Shown: piece by piece, positions 1 through 14,590 of the stretch
Layout of the letters: every line of letters starts with the position of its first letter
How positions within the stretch are numbered: position 1 is the first letter of the stretch
DNA from: Crotophaga sulcirostris
Taxonomy: Eukaryota > Chordata > Aves > Cuculiformes > Crotophagidae
Length of the DNA stretch: 64,000 nt
Direction of reading: 5' to 3'
NCBI GenBank assembly: GCA_013397455.1
Contig: VYZB01000023.1
Span: 3,839,549-3,903,548, forward strand
Notes under the pieces: generated by a model
Database searches by the model: none
What the model saw: the letters and a program-made list of their open reading frames with translations, nothing else
Told to the model about the DNA's origin: nothing
Program-made: the position numbers and the translations under genes

Positions 1-3000
1 AAATAAATTGATTTGTTCTAGGAATGAGTACTCTGAAACTGATGTCACTGGAGACCAGACATATGCTGAAATATGTATCTATTTTAATAATAATAAAATT
101 GGGGAAAAGAGAGGGCATTCAAAGAGTTTAATCCATGGATTAAGTCTTAAGATTTTCTGAGCAGACCTAGTTTTGCCAAAGTCTACACTGATCAGGCCAT
201 GAAGAATGTTTCTTTCACTGTACTCTATTAGGCTGTATAAGGTTTTATTAACTATGTCCCTCAGCCTTTCAATTTAAAGAAACCAAGAGAAGGTGCAGAG
301 TTTTGGAGTGGAATTTGTTTCCTGAGTCTTTTTCTCTCTCTTTCTAGATGTTACAGTTTTAAGTGAATGATAAGACTTTCATGTTTCGTTATACCATTGC
401 ACTGTTCAGCAGCCAACTGGTTTTTGAATTTTTGCCCACTACACGATATTAAGTAACCCCTGTTTCTTGCCCACTGCCTGCACATTAAAATTGTTATGTT
501 TGTTTTAATTAGTGCTATTCTACTTATCAAAGAGATGCTGAATGAAAAACACATCTTGTAAGCATAGGGGTTTATTTGAAAGACTATCCCTTTCTTTCTG
601 TATAGTAACATTGCCTTAAATCTTATTAAGGAAATTTACACAAAAACCCCAGAAATAGTTGCCATGAGGCAGAATTTGCTGGAGAATAATTTTTCTTCTG
701 TGTCAGCTGATTTGAGTAAGCGAGATTTCTGCTTTAAAGGTTATGAAATTGTTTCATATTAGTTGATGAGACTTAAATATTTTACTGTTATTATGTATAG
801 AATCATTACAAGTGATGTGTCATGGGTGACTCATAATGAGTGGCAGTGAAAGAGTTTAAATAAAAGGCCAGATTGTGGCAATACTGCAGTGTGAGAACGT
901 TAGAGGGGAGATATCACTTCAAGGATAGAGGAAAGCTTTAGGGAGCTATCATTTCCCTTTACTGGTTCCTACCACACCTACCATGGTGGGGATGAAGGAA
1001 GACCAGGATGAGAGATGGGCTTGCCTTGCAAACCTTTTACTTTCCACTGAAGTACCACAGCATACCCGCTTCCTATTTCATACTCTCTTAGGTTATGGTC
1101 CTTCATTCCCATCAAACAGTGTTTGAACAATTGGCTGGGTACTACTCTTGATTCACAGCTTTTCTCCACAAGTGCCTCGGGGTCATAAGATAATGAGTTT
1201 CTTTAAAAAGGCAGTCCACTATTAAGTGTTTTAGGCTTTAGATATTGATCTGTTCATGAATTTGGATTTTATCATTGTGTCAAAAATGAGGTAATGGCAC
1301 TTGCCTTCATCTATACACCATCTTAAATACAGTGGTTTCCATATTAGAACTGTTTCCCTGTTTCAGAGGTTAAAAAATTCTTCTTTGTGAGCAGTAGACA
1401 GAAAAAATATTACTGCAGTTTATGCATAAAAATTATTATTTACTGGTGTTTGAATATGTTATGGAAAAATCAACAGAGGCTCAAAGGGGAGGTGTAGCAG
1501 CTGGCCTTAACATAGATGTCTGTGAATAACTTTACATGACAAAAAATACCAGTCAGCCTTGCTTAAGTGTAGTGGCATCAGCCTTGCTCTTGCCGCCTAT
1601 TTCTTTTGGGGGAAACGCACTAAAGAAATCTTTGGTGAGTAAATTCACACCCCAAAAGCTGTATCACTTTCATCTACGTAGGAGTAAGAACCACAGTTAC
1701 AATAAATATGTTTCTTTACTCAAGCTGCATTCTCAACCTAAAAAACATCTTGGGCAGGTTTATACCCCAGCATTTCATAGTCTTACTTGCATCCTTTGCA
1801 TGAAGACATTCACACCAGTACTTTGGTGTCAGGATGAGCCCAAAGACACCTCAAAAAGACTGAAGAGATAGCAAGGTGAGGCATTTTTCCTAGCTCATAG
1901 AATTTATCTGTCTAAAAAGGAGCCAAGCTTGCTGCCTGTGATGGCATGTAATCTACAATGTATTTCCTTTCCTGAATCACTTGAGACTTCCAACATTGAC
2001 AGAAGTTCTTGAAAAGTCGGGTTTAGATGATTCCTTTTCCCCCCACCCTCTCTACATACCATGATAGTGCTGAGCCTTGCTTCCTGTTGCTACTTGTTCT
2101 CTTGTTCTTATAGTCTACCCACTGATAAATAATGTTAAGATTTGCAGGATCAGTGCGGTATATATTTTTAAAAAAAGTGCTCTTACAGGAAAAGTCCTTT
2201 GGATTCTGCACACCTCTTGACAGCTCTCACTCTATTTCTAGGAGCCTGACATAGAGACAGCCCCCACTTAACACAAACTGTCTTACATGCTCTTCCGTGC
2301 TTCCTCTTCAGCCGCAGCAGTTAATACTGGACCGTCTTTCCAGAGCTCTTTGACAGCAGTCCATGATATTGTTGCACAAGGGCTTTTGAACTGGTAAAAT
2401 GTGAGCACTGAGTATGCCAAAGAAGTGACTTAGAAAAGAAAGAGGGCTGCATTAGCACACATGCACAAAACCCAGCCACTTCATTCTCTTTAAAGACTAT
2501 GTAGAAAATCAGAAAGAGGAAGTGTACAGGTGACTTCTGGAGGGCTAGTATGAACAATGACAAGAGAAGTATACTTATTTTTGTCTCTTAATCTTCATGG
2601 CATGTACAAAAACCCCTATAGTTCATTATAATTTGAATATCTGTACCAATATATAATACATCAGCCAACTGTAGAAAACAGTACACATGTGCAGCTCAAG
2701 AAATTATCCTACATGCTGTCTTTTAAAACACATCAGGAAATCTCGCATCTGTTTTCTTTTCACTGACAAATGTTTCACTGAATAGCTTACTGCTAGAGTG
2801 ATCAGCACTGGTCCAGAGCTCATTGGGAAGAGCATTAACCAAGCATCTGGGAACTGTATGCTCCCATCATATGCTGTGAGGTAGCATCAGTCATTAATGT
2901 AAAGTCATAGATTTTTTATTTTGAAGGGAGTGACTTTGTAGACTCTTGCTGCACGACAGTTATATTTAGGAGCAAGTTACAATTAGCCAACAAAAATACA

Positions 3001-5088
3001 AACAGAGGACAATATACAATATAAATCAGCAGTTTCAACAGCCACAAGTCTGTGGCAGTTTTCCATTACAGTCCTGGCTCGTTTTTCTAGGAAGGGTACT
3101 AACATTTAGACAAGGTGCCTAGGTGCTTGGGAGCTATGGCATGAGAAACACAATATTTGTGTGAATATGAAGTAAGGTGAAATAAGTTAGTTCGAACTAA
3201 ACACTGGTCAAAAGCCCATTTTGTGTCCTCCACTAATTTTAGCCTCTTCACGAAACAAATAGCTCAAACAATGGGTCTTTTTCCTCTATAAAAATGAAAG
3301 AGGAAATTATTTTGAGTTTTGCTCTTGAGCTGCAACTGACTGTGATAAGAAAGGTCTCTTTTGAGAGCGTGCTTCAGTCTTCCAGTGTAGCTGTTACCTG
3401 AATTACAGTAGCTTGCCCTGAAAGGCCTCTTCTTGCCAGAGAACCGCACACACTGGGGTGTTGTGTAGTCTAGAGCAGCCATTCCTGCATGAACTCTTCA
3501 GACTTTTGACTTAAAACAGCTGCATATTAGAATGAATTCCAGTTTGTGTTCCTTTTATTCTAGGTACTTCTTCCTTTTCAGGTGGCTTATTTGCTCAAAT
3601 GCCTTTGGGGCAGAATTGCCCCAAACTTACATGCCAAGTGGCACGAGCATGAATACTTCTTGTTGCACGTCATCCCAGAAGGGAAAAAGTCATCTTACTG
3701 CTGTTCCCTCATCTGAGTGGGGTTTTTTTACCAAATAAAATATAAAAAAAGTGTTCTAAAGTTTTTCATTTTAGTTACATAAACTAAGAAGTGATACTCC
3801 TTCCCTTGAATGTATGCAACAGATGTTCTTTAATGCAAAATGTCCTTTTGGCTTGTGTCCTTCAAAGTGCTGTTGAAGGTGTTTGTCTCTCACCACTTCA
3901 TTTTGTTCTGTAGTACGAAGTGGAGGAGGGAAGCCTTTGGAAGTAAGCTATCAATGTGGAAACAGCTACTGTCTGTATTTGGCAGTTTAATGTGCTTCTC
4001 TGCTCTTTAGTTAAAAAGGCTAAGCATGTGTTCATTTAATAGTACTTATAGACCTTATGATGAGATGAATTGGAGATGGATGCTGGTAGTGACACCTGGA
4101 TTGTCTTAGAGGAACAAGCACAGACTGAAAGCTTCCAGTCTGAAAAGCACTTCTTTTTAAAAATTAAAAATGTTGATGTAATTCTATGAGATGGGTTTCA
4201 GTTTTCCTGAAAGTTTGTTCCCTGTGTTCTCCATGAGCCAAGTTGCATGCATACTGACTACTACTTGTCAAGAATTGTCTCCATATTTCATCAAACTAAT
4301 ATTTTTTTTCCACACAATCACTCGAAACAGAGCTCTACTGTGTTAGAAGAGTTGTAATAGGGAGTGGGGGATTGAGTGGGGTATATCCCTAAGTAGCCTT
4401 TTGTATTCTTCTTAGAAGATTGATGCTATAAGAGCATATTTTCTACAATCAGTATCACTGTAAACAGTTGTGCACAGTGAGGTGCTACTATTGAGTGAAT
4501 TGAGGTGTTCAGACAAGGTGAGTTTTGATAAATACCGATACGAATTGTGCAAGCCTCTTATGCAGCAGGGGGAGGAATAATATTTAGGGCCCAAATCATA
4601 CACTGCAGAAAAATTTTCAGATGGAGATTAGGAAGAAAAAAACCTTCACAAAATCCTTTGTTGGGATCTCATGTATCAGTATGTCTGGCAGAGAAGTGAG
4701 CTGGTCCTCAGCAAAGAAAGCAAAGTGTTCGGTCATCAGAGCATGGGGTGGAATGGGTGTGCTGTTTGTATTGACATCTTGCTCTCTGCATCTCTATTTC
4801 TTGGCATCCACCTTCTGTTTTTGCTTCTGAAACAGTCACTAAGCACCCCATAAAAAGCCACCTGAAACCCACTAGGAGAGTGATCATTACAGTACCTGGA
4901 CAGGCAAGCCTCCCTGCCATATAGATTTAGGACACACATGTCAATTTAAGGAACTGATGCAGGGGAGAGCATGAGGAGAACAACATTTTCTTTTCTTATT
5001 TTAAACATCACTGTAAGGGAAAATAGCAGATTGTAGTTATATGAGGACATATATTTTTATTTCCCTTAAGATAGACGTGGGGGGGTGT

Positions 5089-5112
5089 GAGAGAGAGAAA
5101 GAAAGAAAGAGA
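5089..5112. repeat. GA / GAAA microsatellite
   Basis: GAGAGAGA passes into three or four GAAA units. It is preceded by a run of G. Confidence 0.8.
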
Positions 5113-8100
5113 TGGCCAACACATATGCTAATTAAAGAATCTGGTCCTTCAGCATAGTGTGCGCCACCATGAGCCAAGTGTTTCTGGAGGAAGGGAGACC
5201 GATGCAATTAAACATGTCATTTTTGAAGGACAGATTTATGTTATTGCATGTAAAATGTACATTACATTATTTCATATACAGTAGAAGAGATGCTTAACTT
5301 ATAAACAAGTCACAGGCAAGAAGATATTCATACAACAGTTTGAAGTTAAAAGAATCATTCATACACATCCACTGTTTTAGGAATGTAAATTCTGAACTTC
5401 TTTGAGGCTGTTGAGAATAACTCAAATGAAAATAAAAATTAGCCACAGTGCTACATGAAGAAGCCATATAAAGAGATCATTTCAACAAAGATGCTCATGC
5501 AACTCTTGAAAAGCTTCTTCTAAACAGCTCAAGAGTAAAGTACTGCTCAGGGTTTTGTCAGTTTGTAGAGAAGGGAATGTTGCTTTTAGCAGCCGTTCTT
5601 ATTCACGCTGAGTAATTTGTTACTCCATCACGAGTCTCACTGAAATGGATAGAATTGCTTCTGAAGAACAAGAGGTGGGTGGAAGATCAGTATGCGCTCC
5701 TCAGTCGAAAGTGTTATATATGGATGCTGGGAAAGGTATTGAGAAATTTACCTTGTAGAGAGGAAAACTTATATAAAAGTTTATGCTAATAAACATGTAG
5801 TGAACAATTGCGGAAATGGAATTGGTGGAAGTGAATAAAGATAAAATAAATAAAATCAATAGCAACTGCTATGTTAGGGGCTTAGATTTGTTGAAAGTAT
5901 GGCTTTATGTTAATATTTCCTTAAACTTTTTCGTCTTTGTAGCTATTTATATAGTGACCCAAAGCACACGTGACGTTTTATAGAAAATAGAGTAGAACTG
6001 TAGTTGTAAAGTGTTTGCAATCTAAATTTATATAAGTCACAGCAGAAGCTAACTGTTAAAAACACACTGCTTAGTGCTTAGGTAGCTGTGGTAACCATAG
6101 TATGTTCCTAAAAGTAGACAGGAGACCAGAATTGAGGTGGATATTCTACAATTACAATGAAGCTGAGAATACTGGGAATCTAACTATGGCTACACTGAAT
6201 GCATGTCTTTGTGCACTTGGATATGTTATGGTCAAGTCATAAAGGGTATGCACAGATTTGTGAATATACTAGCCCAGGCTTCAACAACTTGAATTGTTTC
6301 TGAGTTTACTAACAAATTCCTTTTGATAAGGATAAGTCATTTAAGGGCAGATTTTTCAAAGGCACTGAAACAAATAAAGATACAGTGAGGCACTTACCAA
6401 AATTGAAAATCTCTATGGGCAACTCTGGATGCCTCAGTTTCCCACTTGGACAATATATATACTGTCATTGTTTGTCATGTGCTCATATTGTTTTTTTTTC
6501 ATTGATAGGTTCTTTAGGGCTTATCTCCTTTTTGGATTATCAGGGAGAAGCATGAAGGATCCCTGATTTTGGTTGGGACTCTAAGTTAAACTTGATTGGA
6601 ATTTCTTCTCCTAAAATACCTTGCTGTTACAGATGGTGACTTAACTCTCCTCATTATGAATTTGAGAACCTTTACTTTCTTGGGCTGTTTCAACTCTTGT
6701 GTCTGCTTCCTTAAGGACAGTTATTTCTCACAATAAATGTTAAGTGATATGGTTTATGTCTTTCAGTGCAGCATGGGCTTCCCTCTTGCCCCACATTACT
6801 TGTCAGAGATACATGAACGAAAGTATGAATTCCTTGGCTAATGAATTGATTGTATAGAATATTGTGACTTTCATGACATTGAGTTCATTTCTTTGTTATT
6901 TTATGTATGTCGTGCGTTTTGTGTGCATACCTTGCCTCTACAGTTTGTCATGCGATACAAGAGTACTTCTGGTTGATCTGCTATGTGGTGATAGCGTCCA
7001 AATTAAAAGAAAGATTGGAGAACTACGTGATCATTTGACATTGTGCAATAGTACGTGTAGTGAACAAATAGGCCCCTGGAAGATGGTATCTTTGTCATCC
7101 AGTCTAACATCATAAAGTAGATAAGAAGTTACAAGGTGAAATTGTAGCCCATTAAAGCCATTGAGAATTTTGTGAGGATTTAACCTACAATCTTCACCTT
7201 TAGGAAATTACAACTAGGAAAAGGTAATCACGTAGAGAGACTGGCAAGTGGAAAATCTTGACAGCTATATGCATTTTGAGATTGTTAAAGATGTATTTCT
7301 TTTTATAGACATATGTAAGTCCATTAGCAGAACAAATTGAAGGGCCTGAAAAATAACTCTGATTTGCAGTCCATTATGTTCAAATTAGAAATGCAATATC
7401 AAGAAGTTACCATGAAGAGAAGGTTGGAAAGTATGTAAACTATATAACAAAAAAACATTTGTGAGAGATGTAACTAATGTAGTAATAGCTTAAAAAAAGA
7501 AAGAGGAAAATGCTCTTCATGTAAAACTCAGAAGGGGCCTGTATTCTGTGCCACTTGAAGCAGTTGTATCCTAGCAATTCTAGGTAATAATAATAAACAT
7601 AACAAAAGTTAAGATGTAGTAGTTAAATGAGCCATAAATGTGAAGAGTCAGTAATTTGTATTGTATTGTGTCAGGTAATCAGATTAAAATAAACTAATGT
7701 TTGCACTTATTTGTTTTTGGGAGAAAATGAAGTGTAGCTGTTTTAGTGGTGCTACATACATTCCATCCTGGAATGAAAATCACATTGTTTTGACTGCGTT
7801 ATTTCTGTATCCATGCAAACCATCCTCATCACTCTATAGCTCTTAGCTCCTTAATGCAACCGGGGTTGTGTCATTTGAAATTAGTGGGTATAAGGCCCCT
7901 TGGAGAGATAAAGAGGAGCAGCAATTTGAAAAAATGAAATGCAGTAGTCAGAGTTAAGAAGAAAGGGCATTTTCCTGGTAAATGTTTTCCTAAATGGGAT
8001 TTTTTTCAGTGTGGTGTTTTGCTCATGTGTTTGGCAGTCACTTGGAATCAAGTGCAGACTTGTGCTACATTGTGGGCTTGGCAATGACAATTTGTGTGTG

Positions 8101-8452
8101 TGTGGTGCTTTAGTTATATTAGCCCTGGAGGCAGAGTTAACACTTGCAGTGGGACAAGAGTATTTGCAGTCATCAGAGAACTTTGCAGTCAGCTTCAATA
8201 ACATCACTCCATTTTTTTCACTTTTTTTTAACATTTTTTTTGGCAGCAAAGCTCTTAGTAGAACCATCTGTCTTTCTATTAGTGTTTTTGAGTCCTGTTT
8301 TGAAGCTTCTTTGCTTGGCAAAGTCACTTTCATCCTTGGAAACCATTTAAAAAAAAGTTCTGTGGCTTTCTGCCGAAGAAGAGTACTATGCAAAAATTCC
8401 ACATGGCTGTTCATTTTTGTTCTGAAAGAATACAGTTACTTTGTCTTTGTCT

Positions 8453-8532
8453 TAAAAAAAACTAACAACAAACCCACAAAACCCCACAACTAAACAAAAC
8501 AAACAAAAAATAAACACACAAAGAATAAACAA
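8453..8532. repeat. A/C-rich low-complexity tract
   Basis: Eighty bases are almost free of G and T, with A runs broken by single or multiple C (AACAACAAACCCAC, AAAACCCCACAAC, AAACAAAACAAAC). It could be a decayed retroposon A tail or simple sequence. Confidence 0.7.
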
Positions 8533-10041
8533 GCATTAGGTAGTTCTAGGGTGACTGAGTGAGGATAGAGAAGAAATTACATTTTATATGTTGTTTTTTT
8601 TCTCCAGCAATCCAGTTAAAAGTACATATGTACTTTTCAGATCAGAATAGAAAGGAGAATACTGAAGTGACAAAAAATGGATCAAGTTAGTTCAGTGAGT
8701 GGAGCTACATCCACTCGAGCTTCAGTCCCAATCTTAATCTCCCACTGCAAGAATTTCCCATCAAGAGCACTCTTGAACTCCATCCTTGCAAACTGTTTCA
8801 GACAATAAAGATACAGTCAAAACACACACAGGTGTTGACAGGTCCTGGCATAAATTAAGAGGTTACCATCTTAAAATTCGTATCACTCTTCCGCCCTGTA
8901 ACAGTATCAGGTAAACCAAGACACCTCCTGGATCTTCAGGAGATTAAATTAAAACAAAATCAAGTCAAAATGCTGTAGTCTGAAATGTGGCAGCCAAGGA
9001 GTTGTCACAGGTTCTCTTTTGCCAGTTCTGCTGTGCAGGCAATAATGAAGGGAATAACAAATTCTTATGCCTCTGGCCAAAAAAAAAGTTGTCTATCAAC
9101 ACCTTTATTCTCCTTATTTCCTAAGGCTGCAGACCACAAACTAAAGTTTAGTCTTTGGTAACACATCTACGTCTAATGCCTCAGCTTTACAGTGCCATTA
9201 AAAATCTAGATGACCTCTTAAAAAATGAGTCAGTCTCACTTTACTGACTGATCTGGTCAGTTAAGCAGGGTTTTTAAATTAAAACTTGCCATTTGACATT
9301 TTAATCTAGCAAACTTTTTGTTTGTCATCTGTGTGAAATTTACAAAGATGATGTCCATTTCTTGCAATTAAAAACTGACAGAACTGGGTGAAAGCAGTAG
9401 TATTAGATGTTGTGCCATGGCCAGCTTCCAGTTTTGATGACTAATTTCTGCATGTCTTAGGTCCCCTGCAGTACCCACTTACGATATAATATTTTCCCTT
9501 TCCTAACTTGCATGGTTGTATACAGTCGCTGTGCAAAGTTGAACAGCTAACACTTCAAACATAGCTTTGTTTTATTTTTTAATAAAGTGTCTCAACCTTT
9601 TTTCTTGCCATCTCAGAGACTTGATCTTTTCACGTGTATGAATAAGTTTGTGTACATGGCCCGAAAAGTAGTACTGGCTGTGCTGTTCACTACTTATGCA
9701 CATATTTGTACTTGTATGAGTGTGTATCTTTGTGTTTGGGCTCAGTCAGGGTGAAAGCTACTGTCTGAGACAGAGATGTTGTTACACAGTGCAATAAGAG
9801 AAGAAAACCCCACCCTGCAGTCAAAGAGAAGTGAGGCATCATGGTCTGTGGGGGTAATAATTAATTGGGATATAGGTATACGTTAGTGGAAATTTTTGGT
9901 TTATTTTGGATTAATGTAATTCTTCTAAAGTGCTTTGGTAATTAAGATGAGACAGAATAGTTGATGCTACTGGAACACCCCATTATGGAGGAGCATATTC
10001 AAACCTGACCTCTCAGATCAGAAGCAAGAGAAGGCGTGTAA

Positions 10042-10239
<198 letters not shown>

Positions 10240-12691
10240 TAGCTGAAAGTGGGTATAGGGTGCAATTTCATGCAAATCTATATAAAAGTATCACCTCTCT
10301 AGCCCGACGGACAAAGCCATTAACTTGCACAGATGAGTGTAAAATAGAGGATTAGTCATTATTGTGTGAGAAAAGATTGTCAGATGAAGTATGTGTTTCA
10401 ACGTAACAACAAAGCATTTCACACAACAAGTAGATTTGTGCACCTTCTTTCTGACAGATCTTTTTGACAAGTGAACACACTCATGACCACACATACATAC
10501 ATACATTTGAAACTTCCCTAAAAATTTCGACAGTCTTGTAAGAAAATATGGGTTTTTTTCCCCTGAAGCAGCCTGCTTACTATTTGTGAACTGAGGGCCT
10601 ATTCTAGTCGCTTTCTTCACACAGAACTCACATTAATCTCAACGGGAGTTCTGCTCAGAGATCAAAGATACCATATGCCTTTCAGTTTGATGGACTAACA
10701 CAAAATATGAGTGTATTTGTGGGAACCTAAGACTAAAAAATATAGCATCTACTTTTTTAATCCTTGAAATATTTATATTGTTCCTTACGGTCCCCAGATT
10801 TTTTTGGAAATTTTATTTAAGCCTTCTATAGCATTCTGTGTTCCTGTCAACAGGATGATAATAAATACAGGTTAAGGAATAATCAAGGAATTCTATTTCC
10901 ATGAAGAGACTTCACTAGAACATAAATTTCATAGACTTATTTTCATGCTTTTGTGCTTGTATAACTCTTCTGACATCAGTTTCATACTGAGTTATCTAGG
11001 ACTTGCTTGTTGTATTGTTCTCTGTCTCTGGCATGGGTGTTTAGCTTTATTATGTCCATGTCAGTGTATCCATCTGTATCATTGACTAACTCATGAATTC
11101 ATCAGTTGTTTTGAGTTACTTAACACTTGCTTCTGCAGCAGTTTCATATAATTAGAACATAAAAAGATTCCTTTAGTTAAACTGGCTTAACCCACAACTT
11201 CAGGTTTCTTTCAGTTTCTGTAACATTGTGGATGCGGTACTTCAATGCGAACTTGAGTTTCTTTGGCCACGAATCCCTTTTCCTAATATTCTACAGACTG
11301 AGACCACTACTGAAAGTTACTGTTCAAAACACTCCAGGTCCTTCAGCAGCTGCAGTGCCAAAGCACAGGCTCATTCAGTTCTTCCAGTGATTTCACACTC
11401 AGTCTCTCTCAAATTGGAGTAGTAGTGATTCACATTACAGAATGTTTAACTGAAAGCCACACTGAATAGAAGTCCTACGATACCTGTAGGCCTGGAAAAA
11501 GTCAGGAAAGCACCCCATTGGATACATCTGGCAGATCAAATTAGTTCCATGTTAATGAACTCTGGTTTGAATAGGAAGAGTTGAAGTTGTTTTTTTCCCT
11601 TCTTTTTACTGGATGTATATTCACTATAAGACAATCCTATGGTGCCTGACATCCATGAAGTACATATGACAATGCACGTTTGTGTAACCTTGAAAATGAA
11701 AAAGAAAAAAGAGCAAAGTTGCTGCTGCTCCTGGCAAGAAGGCTTGGAATTAACAGCATGCCAAGGTCTAGGACTGAGCAGAAGCCAGTGGAAAAAGACA
11801 GCTCTGTGTTTGGTGGTTCCCTGGCATGTTTGACTGAATTTGACTGAGAAGCTGAGGAAAAGTGATAAGTAGTCCAAAGGATTTTTTCTTTTCACTCACA
11901 GTTTTGTGTAAATAAAAAAGCATATACGGATTTAGCTACACCTAGAAAGCTTGTAGCAATGAAAAACGTAGCTGCCTTAAAACTAGAACATGTTCACGTC
12001 AAGTAATGTTTTTGACAGGCCATTAAAACATATTTCTCCCACTTTTCTGCTTGCCCTTCTGTGTATCAGTGCTCTTGGCAAAGATGTGGTAGACTGTAAA
12101 CCAAAAAGCTTTGGATAAAATTTTCTAAAGCACGTGAGTGATTTAGGAGACTCAATCTTCATTTGAAGAGTGATAAAGGCACTAAGATCTAAGTCTCAGG
12201 GATATTTAGCAAATGTTTATACTGTAAACTTTAGTACAGTCACCTTTGCTACCTTGAACTGAGTTAAGGTGGGTAGCAGTATAGCACAGCAACAGAGAAC
12301 GTACAGCAAAAAATTTGCTCAGCTTCTCAGCATGTTAAATGCCTATCTTTCACTGAATTTGCTTTAGGATGCAAGGCCTTCTTATGAACTTCTGAAGACC
12401 CCACTACCAACATCTATACCTCACTGGCATTGTATGTTTTATATTTGGCTTTTGTACCTTATGAAAATGGAACCTCACTTCTACATCTTCCCAGTCCTTG
12501 TGGAAAACTTGCCCTTTTTTTCTGGACTGATAGATTTTCAGAATTATGTTATATGGCTGATTGATAAGAATTCTCTAGTGTTGAATCTATTATTTATTAG
12601 CATTAACAACCTGTACATGGGAACAATAAAAATCTCCATGGGACAATTCAGTTCCAGTCACGAATAACAAAGGACTACGAAAATTTTCATA

Positions 12692-12753
12692 TCATAGAAT
12701 GATTTAGGTTGGAAGGGACCTTAAACATCATCTAGTTCCAACCCCCCTGCCAT
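12692..12753 (-). mobile_element. CR1 LINE, short 3'-end fragment
   Basis: Read on the + strand it starts TCATAGAATGATTTAGGTT and continues GGAAGGGACCTTAAACATCA, CTAGTTCCAACCCCCCTGCCAT. That is the reverse complement of the CR1 3' end, with its ATTCTATGA tail, so the element is antisense to SOX5. About 60 bases remain, well matched to the CR1 3' end as I know it. It is severely 5'-truncated, as is usual for CR1. No coding capacity is left. Confidence 0.92.
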
Positions 12754-14472
12754 ATACTATTTCTCAATAAAAGAGAGATTTGAAAATTTGGAGGAGAAGG
12801 AAGGGGGAGTTGTTGTGGCAACCAGTATTTTCATAACTAGCTAATGATACTGAGTACCTTGATCATGGATATCTGGTTGGGGACACCTTCAAAGGGTCTG
12901 TTATGTGCCCTGCCCTTTTGAAAAGTCAGATCTCCCAGAGAGGATCTCAGAATCAGCAGCATGTCATTTAAGGCACTGCAGAGCTATAGTCGGTTGTGCT
13001 ATTGGTCACACCTTATGACTGGGTTACTTGCTGCATTCTATCTGTACGTCAAGTAGCTGAAGAGATAACTGTGCCAGTTGCTCATCACCGTGCCTCTGAC
13101 TCCTGTCATACTGGCCAAGCTTCTTGGTTAAACACTCCTAACTTGCTTCTGTCCAGGCTGGGGTAGCAAGGACTTTCTGTTAAAATGGCTTAAACTGAGC
13201 TGGCTCATTTTAATGGAAACATGTTGGGAAGTGATTAAACGAGCAGCTTGGTCACAGTGGTAACCTTTGGCAGGGGCCTGTGATGGGAGATGGTGGCCTC
13301 TTCAGCCAGCACAGCTGCAGCTGGAAGAGAATATGTGATCAAGCCTTGAGGTCAGTGAAAGAGAAAAAATGATTAATACCTAGTTATACTGTTGTTTTTC
13401 TTTCATTAAGCTTAGATGGTAAAACCAAGCGAATTTATTCAATGCTTTCTGATTCATCTCTCCATGTTAGGGCAACAGAAGTTCAAATGTATGTCTCCCA
13501 GTGGTCTCAGAGAGTGTATGTGGTAGGGTTGATCAGCCAGTGCTTCCCAGTGGACTAATGACTTATCCAGAGAAAGACTGTGGAAAGGAAGGGTACTGTT
13601 TTCTCTATGCATGCTTCCTTTTCTAAGGATTTGACTGGAGAAGACACAGAAATAGTCGTAACACTTCATAGCAGGGGTCCATTTAGACTGGCAGATACCT
13701 AGAGTAGAAGAACAGGGCAAGAGTGTACAGATACTTTATCCCCCTGTACCTTGCCAGGTCCCAGTGGCTGGGGACACGGGGAGCTTTTGACCAAGTGGTG
13801 GCATCCCTGCGTGACAGCTATTCTGTTAGTGAAAACAAAGAGGTTTCTCTGCTTGGGTTCCTGCCTAATTGGAAGCATTCTAGATGGCTGGAATGCTTAA
13901 AAGAATACAGCAATATCAATCTCTAATATGTGCAAAGCAAATTCTTTACTTATACCTCTCCAAATATTTTGAAAAACTGGGCAAATACAGGGAGGAGAGG
14001 GGTAAATATTTTTTCCGTGGTTACATGGCAGGTCATGGTCTTGGGCTTCCAATTTGATGTAGTAAATCTCCTTTTCTTTCTTTTTCTCCATAGCAGATCA
14101 TGCTTAGGAGTGGCTTGGTTTTTAATTTTGTTTTGTTTTTTAAACAGATGGTTTGTATTACATAAGGGACAATTTACACAACTTGACACTTCCCCTTTTT
14201 TCTCTATGGCATATTGTGTGGTGGTAAAGTTGGCAGAGAAAAAAGAGAGGAACTTCTATTAGAATTACATTTCTCTATGTGAAAAAGATTCATAATCTAT
14301 GATTCCAGTTGATTTTTAACTTCCATACCTAGATATAATTGCATGGTGTGTAAAATATTTATTATTATTGTTTACAACCAAAGCATTTTTTTATATATAA
14401 GAAAAATAAATTGGCAGGATGGGGTGGACTATATTGTCCATGATTAACAAGAAAAATGCTGATTGCCTACTT

Positions 14473-14473
14473 N
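14473..14473. other. ambiguous base (N)
   Basis: A single N in ACTTNTACC, the only non-ACGT character I saw. It marks an unresolved or polymorphic base in the source sequence. Confidence 0.95.
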
Positions 14474-14540
14474 TACCTGGTTATCTGTTCACTGTGTGCT
14501 ATTTTGAATTTAAGTATTTTCAGTTTTATGCAAACCTCCC

Positions 14541-14590
14541 TATATGTATTTTATTATATACATAATATATAGTATTATATACATATATTG
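14541..14590. repeat. AT-rich TATA-repeat stretch
   Basis: Alternating TATATA/TACATA units with almost no G or C, just before a normal intron region. This is low complexity and not a promoter: no transcript context or exon follows. Confidence 0.7.

Noticed and set aside
14541..14590. TATA box / promoter
   Set aside because: An AT microsatellite without a downstream first exon, initiator or GC-rich promoter context.
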